A stretch of DNA of 64,000 nt from Brachyspira pilosicoli P43/6/78 (GTDB lineage: Bacteria; Spirochaetota; Brachyspiria; Brachyspirales; Brachyspiraceae): assembly GCF_000325665.1 (NCBI RefSeq), contig NC_019908.1:434001-498000 (forward strand), given 5' to 3'. The position numbers were made by a program, and so were the translations under genes. Positions 39,308 through 48,514 of the stretch are shown here, piece by piece. Positions within the stretch are counted from its first letter, which is position 1; every line of letters starts with the position of its first letter. A model generated the notes under the pieces. The model did not search any database and was not told the DNA's origin. It saw only the letters and a program-made list of their open reading frames with translations.

Positions 39308-39862
39308 ATGAAAAAACTTTTTATTATGTTATTTATGATTTTTGCTTTATCATATGTCAATGAAAATTATGCTCAGAGTAATACTAAAAAAGTTAATATA
39401 ACTTTCGATTATACAAAAAGACCGGGTTATTCCAGTAATCAAATAGCTGCTTGGGCAGAAGATAATAACGGTAATTATATAGCCACAATATATATCACAG
39501 ATTTTACAGGAAGAAGAGAAGGCTGGACATATAGAAAACAATCTCTAAATAATTGGCAGAAAAAAGCTAATGCTCAAAGTATAGATAAAAATATAATTGA
39601 TGCTGTATCAAAACCTACTCCTAAACAAGGAAAGGTTAATATAGTTTGGGACTGTAAAGATAATCAAGGAAACGTAGTAAAAGACGGTACTTATAGAATA
39701 GTTGTTGAAGCTACCATATATCAGGATAATAATGTGCTTTATACTTCTGTTATTAATATAGGAAATCAAGCTAATTCTCAAAAAGCATCAGCTAAATATT
39801 CAAAGCCTGAAGCTCAAAAAATAGACATAATAAAAAATGTAAATGTAAGTTTCATGCCTTAA
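39308..39862 (+). CDS. Exported DUF2271-like protein
   Basis: The 184-residue protein has a signal peptide (MKKLFIMLFMIFALSYVNENYAQ split at about 22). One beta-sandwich domain follows: 'AAWAEDNNGNYIATIYITDF' and 'WTYRKQSLNNWQKKA', then 'GKVNIVWDCKDNQGNVVKDGTYRIVVE'. The latter resembles DUF2271 and the FlgD Ig-like fold. AAGGAG lies 8 bases upstream. It is probably periplasmic. No partner is obvious; it stands between hsdR and the tandem membrane family. Confidence 0.75.
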   Translation: MKKLFIMLFMIFALSYVNENYAQSNTKKVNITFDYTKRPGYSSNQIAAWAEDNNGNYIATIYITDFTGRREGWTYRKQSLNNWQKKANAQSIDKNIIDAVSKPTPKQGKVNIVWDCKDNQGNVVKDGTYRIVVEATIYQDNNVLYTSVINIGNQANSQKASAKYSKPEAQKIDIIKNVNVSFMP

Positions 39863-39882
39863 ATTCCATTTACTCTTTTATA

Positions 39883-39911
39883 TTGACATATACATTTCTA
39901 TAGTATAGGAT
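39883..39911 (+). promoter_or_regulatory. Possible promoter of the tandem family's first gene
   Basis: Consensus TTGACA (39883-39888) with TAGGAT (39906-39911) after 17 bases; the -10 match is modest. Confidence 0.35.
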
Positions 39912-39941
39912 AAAATCCTTATAATCTTTATGAGGTAAAAT

Positions 39942-41810
39942 ATGTTAAAAAATAAAAATATTTTTAGGTTAATTATATCTTTTATTTTATTAATAATAAC
40001 ATCTTTCTTTTTGTACTCAGAGGAATATGATACTAATTACTATAAAAATCTTTTTGATGAAATGTTTGCAAATGAAGATGAATTAAAAGAAATGGCAAAA
40101 GACCCTCAAGGATATATGGAAAATTTTTTAAAAATGGAAGCAGAAAAAGTATTAAAAGAAAAAATAGAACTTTATAAAAAATATAATGTTGTAGAAATAG
40201 ATAGTTTAGAATATGAATATCAAAATGCTGCAGAAGGTTATGGGAATTTAGAAGCTGTTAAGAAGTTTATAGAGAAATATGATATAAACGGAGTATATGA
40301 CGGCTATACTTTGCTTTATACTTATTCAAAATATAATTCCAAAATTGATATAGTGGAGTTCTTACTTAAAAATAATGCTGATGTTTATCAAAAATCTATT
40401 AATGGTAAAACGGCTCTTTACAGTGCTGTAGATGATTATGCTTATGATGTTGTTGAAATTATCTTAAAACATTATAAAAATGATGATGATATAAACGATG
40501 AGTTTTTGTTGGCGGTTAATCAAGAAAATGAACCTATGTTAAAAAGCCTATTGAAAAAGAAATTTTTATTTTTTGGAAATAAATTCAAAATGGATTTAAA
40601 CAAAGGGCTTGAAATAGCACTTGATAAAGGCAATGAAGATATAGCAGCTATATTAGTTTTAAACGGAGCTAAAACTGATAATTTTTTATATTATTTGAAA
40701 TTAGTATTTGGTAAATATTTAATTCTTATAGTTATTATGATTGCTTTATTTTCTTCTCTTATTTATGTATATAAAAGAAGATATATTCCTAGTATTTATG
40801 AAGAGAGCTCAATGTTTATAACTTTTAGAGATAAAGTAAATAATATGTATATTTATTGTTATGCTTATTATGGCGGAGTAGTATCTGTAATGCGTGGTTT
40901 TTTGGGAAATATATTTATAAATAATGATAAGCTAAAAGGATATTATAATATAGTCAGTAATTTTATGGATAATTATATTGTTATTTATGATTTTGATGAT
41001 AATAAAAAAAATGATAAAGAATATTTTAGCTGGTATGATTTTATTATAGAAAAAAATGAAAAAGCCATTATAAAATTTGATTGTTCTCTTTATGATTTTT
41101 TTAATAGTGATAAAACAGAAATTAACTATATTATAGAAATATCTGATTCTAAAATTATAAATGGAGTTTTTGAAGTAAATAGAAATCCTGCTATTAATGT
41201 AGAATATTCTAAATTAATATTTAGTAAGTCTGCAAAACATAATCGTTTTATAAATATTCTTTCTTATTTATTTGACTTATATCATTTCAATATAAAGAAT
41301 AATGATAAAATTAATTCATATATAAACGGAGATAATAAATCGTATTCTGATAAAAAAAAGGAATTGAAGATAAATGTTGAACAGATTTTAAAGAAACATG
41401 AGAGTATGCCATTTAATGATATTAAAATTAAATATTATGACAAACTAAAAGATTTTTATAATGCTGATAATATAGTGTATTTTGATGATAAAACAATATG
41501 CGTATACAAGAGATTTGCTAAGATAGAAGCTAATAATAATCTTACAGTAAATAATATATCACTCATCATTGATTTAGATAATGAAAAATTAATAAGTCCT
41601 TATTTGAAAGATTTTGTTAATAATGCTGATGAGATATTAAAAAGATATGATAGTAATTTTTATAAGAATATAGACAATTTGATTTTTCTTATAACAGAAG
41701 CAGGTATTATATTGATGAGAGAAAGAGGAGAGAAAAAATTATTTATTGCTTTAGATGATATAAAGGATAATATAAACAAGGAGCATTATTTATCTTATTT
41801 ATTTAATTAA
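39942..41810 (+). CDS. Tandem membrane family, member 1: ankyrin fusion
   Basis: The 622-residue protein has a signal peptide or TM (about 9-27), a helical region, ankyrin-like repeats (about 95-245: 'GNLEAVKKFIEKYDINGVYD', 'GYTLLYTYSKYN', 'VEFLLKNNADVYQKSINGKTAL') and a TM (about 253-278). A C-terminal domain of about 340 residues is shared with the next three genes. Shared marks are 'FRDKVNNMYIYCY', 'VYFDDKTICVYKR', 'NEKLISPYLKDFVNNADEIL' and the end 'HYLSYLF'. Positive charges after the TM ('YKRRY') place the C-terminal domain inside and the ankyrins outside (inference). The shared domain is not a family I recognise. Confidence 0.75.
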   Translation: MLKNKNIFRLIISFILLIITSFFLYSEEYDTNYYKNLFDEMFANEDELKEMAKDPQGYMENFLKMEAEKVLKEKIELYKKYNVVEIDSLEYEYQNAAEGYGNLEAVKKFIEKYDINGVYDGYTLLYTYSKYNSKIDIVEFLLKNNADVYQKSINGKTALYSAVDDYAYDVVEIILKHYKNDDDINDEFLLAVNQENEPMLKSLLKKKFLFFGNKFKMDLNKGLEIALDKGNEDIAAILVLNGAKTDNFLYYLKLVFGKYLILIVIMIALFSSLIYVYKRRYIPSIYEESSMFITFRDKVNNMYIYCYAYYGGVVSVMRGFLGNIFINNDKLKGYYNIVSNFMDNYIVIYDFDDNKKNDKEYFSWYDFIIEKNEKAIIKFDCSLYDFFNSDKTEINYIIEISDSKIINGVFEVNRNPAINVEYSKLIFSKSAKHNRFINILSYLFDLYHFNIKNNDKINSYINGDNKSYSDKKKELKINVEQILKKHESMPFNDIKIKYYDKLKDFYNADNIVYFDDKTICVYKRFAKIEANNNLTVNNISLIIDLDNEKLISPYLKDFVNNADEILKRYDSNFYKNIDNLIFLITEAGIILMRERGEKKLFIALDDIKDNINKEHYLSYLFN

Positions 41811-41818
41811 TTTTAAAG

Positions 41819-41854
41819 TGTTAAGCTTGTTGTGTGAGCATAACAAGCTTAACA
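41819..41854. other. Perfect 13-bp hairpin after member 1
   Basis: TGTTAAGCTTGTT (41819-41831) pairs perfectly with AACAAGCTTAACA (41842-41854) around a 10-base loop. It starts 9 bases after the stop codon and has no T tract, so it is not a standard terminator. Its right arm lies inside the first 72-base repeat unit. Confidence 0.6.
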
Positions 41855-42071
41855 GGTGAGTCGAAATGGCTTATAAGTTTAGTTGGCAACTTATATTGAT
41901 CTGAGTCGAGTATAACAATTAAAACAAGTTGTCCGAAACATCTGACAAGTTTAGTTAGCAGTTTACATTAAGCTTAGGCGGGCATAACAACTAAAACAAG
42001 TGAGCCGAAGCAGCTCGCAACTTTAGTTAGTAGTTTACATTAAGCTGAGGTGAGCATAACAACAATAGGAG
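41837..42071 (+). repeat. 72-bp imperfect tandem repeat, 3.3 units
   Basis: The units span 41837-41908, 41909-41980 and 41981-42052, each exactly 72 bases, plus a partial fourth (42053-42071). Each begins (A/G)G(C/T)ATAACAA and contains 'GTYGARxCCGAAxCA'-like and 'TTTAGTTxGxAxxTTA' blocks, ending in xGAGxYG. Units 2 and 3 are the most alike. The last partial unit runs into the AGGAG ribosome-binding site of the next gene, so the array forms its 5' leader. It is GC-richer than the genes around it. Confidence 0.8.
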
Positions 42072-42076
42072 ATATT

Positions 42077-43354
42077 ATGAAAAATTTAATAACTAAATTT
42101 ATGGATAAGGATATAATAATTTTGTTAGCAGCAGTGATTTTAGTAGCTCTTGTCATAATAATTATTAATATACCTAAAAATAATGCTAATAAAAATCCTG
42201 TAAGATTTTATAAAAATAATTTTTTTATGCTTAAAGATAAAGTAAACAATATTTATATTTATGTTTATGAGCATAGAACAAATGATAATCATAATGATTT
42301 ATACTTTGATAAAAATAATGTGTTTCCATATATAGGAAGAATATATATAAATAATGATAATGGTTTTATTATAAATGATGTTTACTTTTCAGCTGAAAGA
42401 ATAGGAATTGACAATTATTATGATAAAGATAATCCAATTTTAATTAATAAACACTCATCAGATGGTCGCAGATCTTCTAGATATGATGCTGAAACTTTTG
42501 CTGAAATAAAATTCAAGACAAAATTAGATGATACATCAAAATCAGAAATTGACTATGTCATTGAGTTTAAGCCTTATGACAGTATTGTTGACTATGTTGG
42601 AGATAATATTAAAAAGACTTTAAGAGAGCCTGTAAAGATAGAGGGAACTTTTGAAATTATAAGAGAAGATGAAGCAGAAATAATAAGACTGCATAATACA
42701 GATATAGTTGGTTTGTATAATGATAAAAGTACTTTATTCAGTTCTGAGAGAATATTTTCTCTAAATGTATTTAATTTTGATTATCTTTTTATAAATGGAA
42801 AAGAAAAAATAAATTCATCTATTAATGGAGTGAAAGAGTTCTCTGATGAGTTTTTAAAAGATAAAATAAATGAAAATAAAGATATAGTAGAATCCTATGT
42901 AAAAGAGTCTAAAAAAAGACATTGGAAATCATTAATGAATGAGAGTATATTAAACTATATTGATAATTATGCTGATTATTATAATGAACTTAAAGAGTTT
43001 AAAAGTTTTAATATATTATACTATGATGATAAAACAATATCTTTATATAAAAGAGTTTCAAAGTTAGAAGATTTGCATCTTGCTGAAATAGATAATATGT
43101 TTATGACATTTGAGTTAGGCAGTCAGAAATTAATAAGCCCTTATCTTAAAGACTTAGTAAATGACCCTGAAGCATTATTAAAAAAATATAATGTACCTAG
43201 AGATTTTTATTCAAATATAGATAGTTTAATTTTTGGCGTAACAGATTCATTTATTATAGTAATGAAAGAAAAAGGCTATGGAAAAATATTTATTGATAAT
43301 AAAAATATAAAAGAGTATATAAATAAAGAAGCATTATTTGGCTTATTTATTTGA
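42077..43354 (+). CDS. Tandem membrane family, member 2
   Basis: The 425-residue protein starts at ATG 42077, five bases after AGGAG (42067-42071); an in-frame GTG at 42050 lies inside the tandem repeat and is unlikely. It has an N-terminal TM ('IIILLAAVILVALVIIIINI') followed by Lys/Asn/Arg residues, so the large C-terminal domain should be cytoplasmic. That domain matches member 1: 'LKDKVNNIYIYVY', 'GRIYINNDNGF', 'KEKINSSINGVKEFSDEF', 'LYYDDKTISLYKR', 'SQKLISPYLKDLVNDPEALLKKY' and 'DSLIFGVTDSFIIVMKEKG'. No catalytic motif is evident. Confidence 0.72.
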   Translation: MKNLITKFMDKDIIILLAAVILVALVIIIINIPKNNANKNPVRFYKNNFFMLKDKVNNIYIYVYEHRTNDNHNDLYFDKNNVFPYIGRIYINNDNGFIINDVYFSAERIGIDNYYDKDNPILINKHSSDGRRSSRYDAETFAEIKFKTKLDDTSKSEIDYVIEFKPYDSIVDYVGDNIKKTLREPVKIEGTFEIIREDEAEIIRLHNTDIVGLYNDKSTLFSSERIFSLNVFNFDYLFINGKEKINSSINGVKEFSDEFLKDKINENKDIVESYVKESKKRHWKSLMNESILNYIDNYADYYNELKEFKSFNILYYDDKTISLYKRVSKLEDLHLAEIDNMFMTFELGSQKLISPYLKDLVNDPEALLKKYNVPRDFYSNIDSLIFGVTDSFIIVMKEKGYGKIFIDNKNIKEYINKEALFGLFI

Positions 43355-43458
43355 TTGATTTTATATATAAAAAATTTTAGTTTTTTAAGTTTTAGGATTC
43401 GTATTAATTGACTATTAAATTATATATGTAAAATAATTTTTGGGGTTAAATAAAGATT

Positions 43459-44554
43459 ATGAAAGAATTATTATATAGTATTTTATATAACGAATATTTT
43501 GTTTTAATTATTGTTACTGTTATTTTGATTATTGTTTTTAAACTTTTAATGAAAAATAAATACCGTCCTTATTTTGAAATAAAGGATACAACTTTTACAA
43601 TACTTAAAGATAAGATTAATAATATATATATTTACTGCAATAAATTTGAAAATATTGATGAGGGTATTCATTATTTGTATAGAGGGAAAATTTTTATAAA
43701 TAATGAAGATTTATTTGGTATTTATGAAATTAGAGGAAACAGCAGTAAAATAGAAGTTTTTGATTATTATACTGAAGAAGACTTTATAAAATCTAAAATA
43801 AAAAATATTGCAGAAATCAATTTAAAAACAAATTTAAATAATGCTAATATTTCAAAAGCTCAATATATTATGGATATTAATTCCAAAAAAATAGAAGGTG
43901 TTTTTGAATTAATAAATGAACCTAAAATAAACATAAAAAACTTTAATATAAACAGATTTGGATATTTAAAAAACTATGGAGAATTAAGCATAATTCTTAG
44001 TTATTTATTTAATTTTTATTATGCATTTATAGACAATAAAGAAAAAATAAATTTTGATATTAACGGAGAATCTAGTTTTTCAAAGGATTTTCAGTATAAA
44101 AAAGAAAATGAACTTTCAGATGAAATTAATTCTTTTTTGAAAAAAATCTCTGTTTATAAATTAAGAAAATATTTTATTAAAATTAAGGATTTATATGCTT
44201 TTAATATATTATACTTTGATGAAAAAACTATTTGTATTTACAAAAGACTTATAAAAATAGAAGATAGTAAAGAAATTATAATAAATAATATTTTCTCTTA
44301 TTTATGATTTGAATAATCAAAAATTAATTACACCTTATTTTAAAGACTTAGTAAATGATGCTGAAGAATTATTAAAAAAATATAATGTCAAAAGTGATTT
44401 TTATTCTAATATAGATAATTTAGTTTTTGGAGTAACTGATTCATTTATTATAATAATGAAAGAAAAAGGATACGAAAAAATATTTATTGATAATAAGAAT
44501 ATAAAAGACTATATAAAGAAAGATCATCATTTATATTATTTGTTTAATCAATAA
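43459..44554 (+). pseudogene. Tandem membrane family, member 3, frameshifted
   Basis: The first frame (282 codons) holds the TM ('YFVLIIVTVILIIVFKLLM'), 'LKDKINNIYIYCN' and 'LYFDEKTICIYKR'. It stops just after 'IIINNIFSYL'. The next frame supplies 'LNNQKLITPYFKDLVNDAEE' and the family's usual end 'YEKIFIDNKNIKDYI'. Alignment to members 1, 2 and 4 ('NNISLIIDLDNEKLISPY' in member 1) shows that removing one T from the T4 at 44291-44294 restores NNISLIYDLNNQKL. Joined length is about 364 residues, shorter than members 2 and 4 because its middle region is compact. No ribosome-binding site precedes the second part. Confidence 0.75.
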
Positions 44555-44561
44555 ATTATTA

Positions 44562-44589
44562 TTGACACAGTAAAAAATATTTTTATAAT
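44562..44589 (+). promoter_or_regulatory. Promoter of small lipoprotein gene
   Basis: TTGACA (44562-44567) and TATAAT (44584-44589) with 16-base spacing, 22 bases before the ATG. Confidence 0.7.
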
Positions 44590-44610
44590 AAAACGATATA
44601 TGGAGGTTAT

Positions 44611-45054
44611 ATGATGAAAAATATTTTTAAATTTTTATTAATTTCAATTTTTTTAGTAACAAATATAGCATGTTCTCAAAAAACAGAAAAAAACACAAAT
44701 ATACCTGAAGAGCTATACGGACAATATTTTATGTCAGCTGATGAAACATATATGAAATCGCTTCTTATAATTGTAGGTTATAATGGTATAGAAATTAATT
44801 ATCCTAATGATGAATCTACAATAGAAGTTGTAAAAAAGTGCGTAGATGTTGTAATGGAAAGCGACAGAGCTATAAAAGGAAATATAGCAAATAATAAATT
44901 ATCTAAAGTATCAGAGAATCATTATAAAACTATATCTACAAATGATGCTTATATAGAGTTTAAATTTACTAATGAAGGACTTGAAATGTCTGTTTATGAA
45001 GGAACAGAGCAAGTTTCATCAATTAATTTGCGTAAATTAAAAAAATTATATTGA
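44611..45054 (+). CDS. Small lipoprotein, unknown function
   Basis: The 147-residue protein has a lipoprotein signal 'FLLISIFLVTNIACSQK' (Cys at about residue 22). The mature part opens 'NIPEELYGQYFMSADETYM' and closes with a beta-rich 'FTNEGLEMSVYEGTEQVSS'. The first part resembles small lipocalin-like domains ('...ELYGQY...'), but no family is recognised. GGAGG (44602-44606) fits ATG 44611 or, with better spacing, ATG 44614. It has its own near-consensus promoter and is inserted between members 3 and 4 of the tandem family. Confidence 0.7.
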   Translation: MMKNIFKFLLISIFLVTNIACSQKTEKNTNIPEELYGQYFMSADETYMKSLLIIVGYNGIEINYPNDESTIEVVKKCVDVVMESDRAIKGNIANNKLSKVSENHYKTISTNDAYIEFKFTNEGLEMSVYEGTEQVSSINLRKLKKLY

Positions 45055-45210
45055 AGAACATATTAAAAAATTATAATTAGATAGAATAAGAGATTTGTAT
45101 AAAAAATCATATTTTAAAATTTTATTTACTTTATTAGTTAGAGCTTTTTGTTTTTAGCAATAAGGTTTATTAACAACTATAAAATATAAACATTACAACA
45201 AAAAATAATT

Positions 45211-45249
45211 TTTTAAACTATAAACTTGCTACTCATTTATAGTTTAAAA
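45211..45249. promoter_or_regulatory. Perfect 14-bp inverted repeat upstream of member 4
   Basis: TTTTAAACTATAAA (45211-45224) pairs with TTTATAGTTTAAAA (45236-45249) around an 11-base loop. It ends only 4 bases before the AGGAG (45254-45258) of the next gene. It could be an operator or an RNA hairpin controlling ribosome access. Confidence 0.55.
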
Positions 45250-45266
45250 CAATAGGAGTTTTTATA

Positions 45267-46682
45267 ATGGAAAATATATTTGACTTTCTATTAAATCAAG
45301 ATGACAATACAAAGTTTATTATAGGTTTAGTTTTTATTATTATCTTTTATATTATTTTTATGTATATAAAGAAGCGTTCAAAGCAATGGTATTCTCAAAA
45401 TAAAATAATAGTAGATGGAAAAGATTTTTTTATGCTTAAAGATAAAGTAAATAATATATATATTTATTGCTATATGTATAAAGATAAAGCCTATGCAAAA
45501 TGGTTTAACGATAACCATTCTAAAATGGAGGATATACTATCATTAAATAATAATTGGGCAGAAGATGAACGAAAAAGACAATTTGACGGCTTTGCAAATG
45601 AATATTTTGACCGTTTTCCAAGTCAAACATTTATAAATAGAGGTGATGAATTAATTATTCGTGAAACTAGTAAATTATATGTAGATGAAATGGTAGTTTA
45701 CCATGATTATGACAAAAAATATTTTAAGGATTTATATTACAGACAATACAAAATAGAAACTCCTTTTCAATATTATGAATTTAATCCAAATGATAAACCT
45801 AAATTTGAGGGTTGGTATTCAAAAGAAAATGTAAGAGACAAATTAGCAAGTATAACATTTAAAAAAGATTTAGATTATGAAAAAACATCTGAAATTGAAT
45901 ATAGTATGAATATTGAAAATAAAATAATAGAAGGAGTTTTTGAAGTTATTAGAAAGCCTGAAATAGAAGTAAAACAATTTTATCTTCCAATTGAACAGAT
46001 GAGTTTTCCTGATAAACTATCTTACAAATATGATGGTTTGGGAGTTGATGAAACAAAGAAAATGCTTACTAATTATTTATTTAATTTCAATTATCCTTTT
46101 ATTAGAGGAAAAGAAAAAATAAATATGGCTATCAGCGGAGCTTACAATTTTGATGAAAGATTCAAACAAGAAAAAGGAAAAGAGCTTGAAGAGAAATTGA
46201 ACAATAAAAATCTTATTTTTGATATATTCTGTCCTTTAGATTATATTGGTCTTATATATTATAGGAAGTTTAAAGACTTTAGATGCCTTGATATATCATA
46301 CTATGATGATGAAGTAATATGCGTATACAAAAGAACTGTAGAAGTAGATAAAGATACTAAAAAAGCTATTGTAAAGAATAATTCTCTTATATTTGAATTA
46401 GATAGTGAAAAAAGTATAAGTTCCTATTTAAAAGATTTAGTTACTGATAGCAAAGGCTTGTTATCTAAATATGATGTTTCTGATTATTTTTATAACAATA
46501 CAGATAGTTTAATATTTCTTTTAACAGATACAGGTATTATAGTTATGCCTGAATATCCTGATCTAGATATTAATGACTCTGCAGATGAATATGAAGAAAT
46601 TGCAGAGAGAATATTTATTTCATCAAATGATTTAAAAGAATATTTAAATAGAAGTCATTATTTGGCTCATTTATATGAATAA
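45267..46682 (+). CDS. Tandem membrane family, member 4
   Basis: The 471-residue protein has an N-terminal TM ('FIIGLVFIIIFYIIFMYI') followed by KKRSKQ, so the body should be cytoplasmic. Family marks are 'LKDKVNNIYIYCYMYK', 'YLFNFNYPFIRGKEKINMAI', 'SYYDDEVICVYKR', 'SEKSISSYLKDLVTDSKGLL', 'DSLIFLLTDTGIIVMPE' and the end 'LNRSHYLAHLYE'. It has a longer acidic/aromatic insertion (about 75-165) not seen in the others. AGGAG precedes the ATG. It is the last member of the cluster. Confidence 0.72.
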   Translation: MENIFDFLLNQDDNTKFIIGLVFIIIFYIIFMYIKKRSKQWYSQNKIIVDGKDFFMLKDKVNNIYIYCYMYKDKAYAKWFNDNHSKMEDILSLNNNWAEDERKRQFDGFANEYFDRFPSQTFINRGDELIIRETSKLYVDEMVVYHDYDKKYFKDLYYRQYKIETPFQYYEFNPNDKPKFEGWYSKENVRDKLASITFKKDLDYEKTSEIEYSMNIENKIIEGVFEVIRKPEIEVKQFYLPIEQMSFPDKLSYKYDGLGVDETKKMLTNYLFNFNYPFIRGKEKINMAISGAYNFDERFKQEKGKELEEKLNNKNLIFDIFCPLDYIGLIYYRKFKDFRCLDISYYDDEVICVYKRTVEVDKDTKKAIVKNNSLIFELDSEKSISSYLKDLVTDSKGLLSKYDVSDYFYNNTDSLIFLLTDTGIIVMPEYPDLDINDSADEYEEIAERIFISSNDLKEYLNRSHYLAHLYE

Positions 46683-46770
46683 TAATTAAGCAGTTATTTT
46701 TGTATTAATATATTGATTATATTATAATATAAAGTATAATGTTAGCAATTTTACTACTAGGGGGTAAAAA

Positions 46771-47464
46771 GTGAAAAGAATAATATTATTAATGATTGCT
46801 GGATTAATGATGTCATTGTCTTTGTATTCACAAGTTGCTAGATTTACAAGATTAACTCCAGAACAATTAACAAATTTAGCAAATCCAAGAAGACTTTCTC
46901 ATAGAATATTTTATAGAGAAAAGTCAAAAGGACCTAATGCTAAATGGTTTGATGCTGTTAAAGAGGGTAATTTAGAAGAGATAAAAAAAATGGTTGAAGC
47001 AGGACAGGATATTGAAGTTCAAGATACAGCAAGTTTAAAACAAACAGCTTTAGGTTGGGCTGCATTTATAGGATATTTAGATGTAGTTCAGTATTTAGTA
47101 AGTAAAGGTGCAAACTTATATGCAGGTGATACTGCTGATGTTACTAGTGCTTTTAAATCTGCTATACTTGGAGGAAATATTGAAGTAATTGAGTATTTGT
47201 ATCCTTTGTATAATGGAAGACTAAATTTAAATGAGCAGGATAAAAGAGACGGTGAAACAATGCTTATGGTAGCAGCTGGCAATAGCAGAGAAGATGCTGT
47301 TAAGTTTTTATTAAGTAAAAATGTAGATGTAAATATTGTAAGCAGACAATTAAATAAAAGTGCTTATACTTATGCTTGCGAATCCAAAAAATCAAAATAT
47401 TATCAGCATGATAAAAGCTGCTGGCGGAACTAACGTAAGAACTGGTAAAGCTTCTTGTAATTAA
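46771..47464 (+). CDS. Exported ankyrin-repeat protein, C-terminal frameshift
   Basis: It starts at GTG with AGGGGG upstream and has a signal peptide (MKRIILLMIAGLMMSLSLYS). Three to four ankyrin repeats follow: 'DAVKEGNLEEIKKMVEAGQD', 'TALGWAAFIGYLDVVQYLVS', 'SAILGGNIEVIEYLYP' and 'ETMLMVAAGNSREDAVKFLL'. The unbroken frame ends at 47433 with the unlikely tail 'YYQHDKSCWRN'. Removing one A from the A6 at 47386-47391 gives 'NIISMIKAAGGTNVRTGKASCN' split over two helices and ending at 47464, a natural last ankyrin repeat. A periplasmic protein-binding role is inferred. Confidence 0.75.
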
Positions 47465-47490
47465 TATTTTATAAGAGTAAATAAAATAAT

Positions 47491-48021
47491 ATGTTTTATT
47501 TAGTTCCAGTATTTATAATTCTTCCATTAATATTAATGGCTGTAATGATATTAGTACCTAACCATATAGGAAAAAAATTACCTCCATCATTTACAAAATC
47601 AAAATCTTCTATTTTACAAATAAAAAGAAATGATTTATTTGATTTACTAGTGAATTATGAGAATTATCCTATATGGTTAAAGTATTTATCACTTGTTCAA
47701 GTAGAAAAAATAGATGATGACAAATTAAAAATCATACAAACTTATAGTAATAAAAAAATATCTCAAGATTTAACTGAGGTAAGAAGAATTAATAATGATG
47801 ATAAATCAGAGATATCTATTGTTAAATTAGAAAATGAATTTACCGTTTTGTGGACATATGTATTAGAAGATTTAGATAACGATAAAACGAAAATAACTAT
47901 AAAAGAAACAACATATGTTTATCACCCTTATTTTAGATTTATTTTTAAGTATGTTCTTACAGATGAAAATGGAAAAAATGAGTTTTTAATTAAACTTAAA
48001 AAATATGTTAATAAAAGATAG
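47491..48021 (+). CDS. Membrane-anchored SRPBCC-like protein
   Basis: The 176-residue protein has an N-terminal TM (about 3-24), then a single alpha/beta domain: 'IKRNDLFDLLVNYENYPIWL', 'KYLSLVQVEKIDDDKLKIIQ', 'WTYVLEDLDNDKTKITIKET'. The pattern is like START/SRPBCC (polyketide cyclase) lipid-binding folds with their 'W..Y...V..V' start. No catalytic residues can be assigned. It stands between the ankyrin gene and the molybdenum cluster, with no clear functional link. Confidence 0.65.
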   Translation: MFYLVPVFIILPLILMAVMILVPNHIGKKLPPSFTKSKSSILQIKRNDLFDLLVNYENYPIWLKYLSLVQVEKIDDDKLKIIQTYSNKKISQDLTEVRRINNDDKSEISIVKLENEFTVLWTYVLEDLDNDKTKITIKETTYVYHPYFRFIFKYVLTDENGKNEFLIKLKKYVNKR

Positions 48022-48064
48022 ACATTGTTGACTAATTTCATTTTTTTAATATACTAATAAAAAT

Positions 48065-48514
48065 ATGAATAATAAAGAATTTAGTTTAGTATCTTTGAAT
48101 ATATCTAAAAATACAGGCACTATAAAAACACCTGTAAAAAGCATTGTTTTAGTTGAAGATAAAGGTGTATTTAATGATGCTCATTTTGATAAATTAACCG
48201 ATAGACAAGTTTCTTTGCTTGCAATTGAAGATATAGAGTATACAAATCAAAAAATGAACTCTAATTTAAAGCCTGGTGATTTTGCTGAAAATATTACTAC
48301 CAAAGGTGTAGAGCTTTATAATTTAAAAATAGGCACTAAAATATATATAGGCGATACAATATTAGAAGTTTCAAAAATAGGAAAAGAATGCCATAGAGGA
48401 TGCGACATAAAAAAGTTGGTTGGTGATTGTATTATGCCTAAGAGGGGCATATTTGCTAGAGTAATTAAGGGAGGAGAGATTACAGTTGAGGATACTTGTT
48501 ATTACTGTATCTGA
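48065..48514 (+). CDS. MOSC-domain protein of the molybdenum cluster
   Basis: The 149-residue MOSC domain has 'VEDKGVFNDAHFDKLTDRQVSLLA', 'LKPGDFAENITTKGVELYNL' and 'GKECHRGCDIKKLVGDCIMP' closing with 'GIFARVIKGGEITVEDT'. The conserved Cys residues are those expected in stand-alone MOSC proteins, which bind sulfur or Moco and are often encoded beside mogA/moaC. It overlaps the mogA start by 29 bases. No strong ribosome-binding site is seen at its ATG. Confidence 0.88.
   Translation: MNNKEFSLVSLNISKNTGTIKTPVKSIVLVEDKGVFNDAHFDKLTDRQVSLLAIEDIEYTNQKMNSNLKPGDFAENITTKGVELYNLKIGTKIYIGDTILEVSKIGKECHRGCDIKKLVGDCIMPKRGIFARVIKGGEITVEDTCYYCI

Noticed and set aside
41837-42071. CRISPR array
   Set aside because: The 72-base units are contiguous and imperfect with no unique spacers, and no cas genes are in the window.
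42050-42076. GTG start for tandem-family member 2
   Set aside because: It lies in the 72-base repeat; ATG 42077 follows AGGAG at proper spacing.
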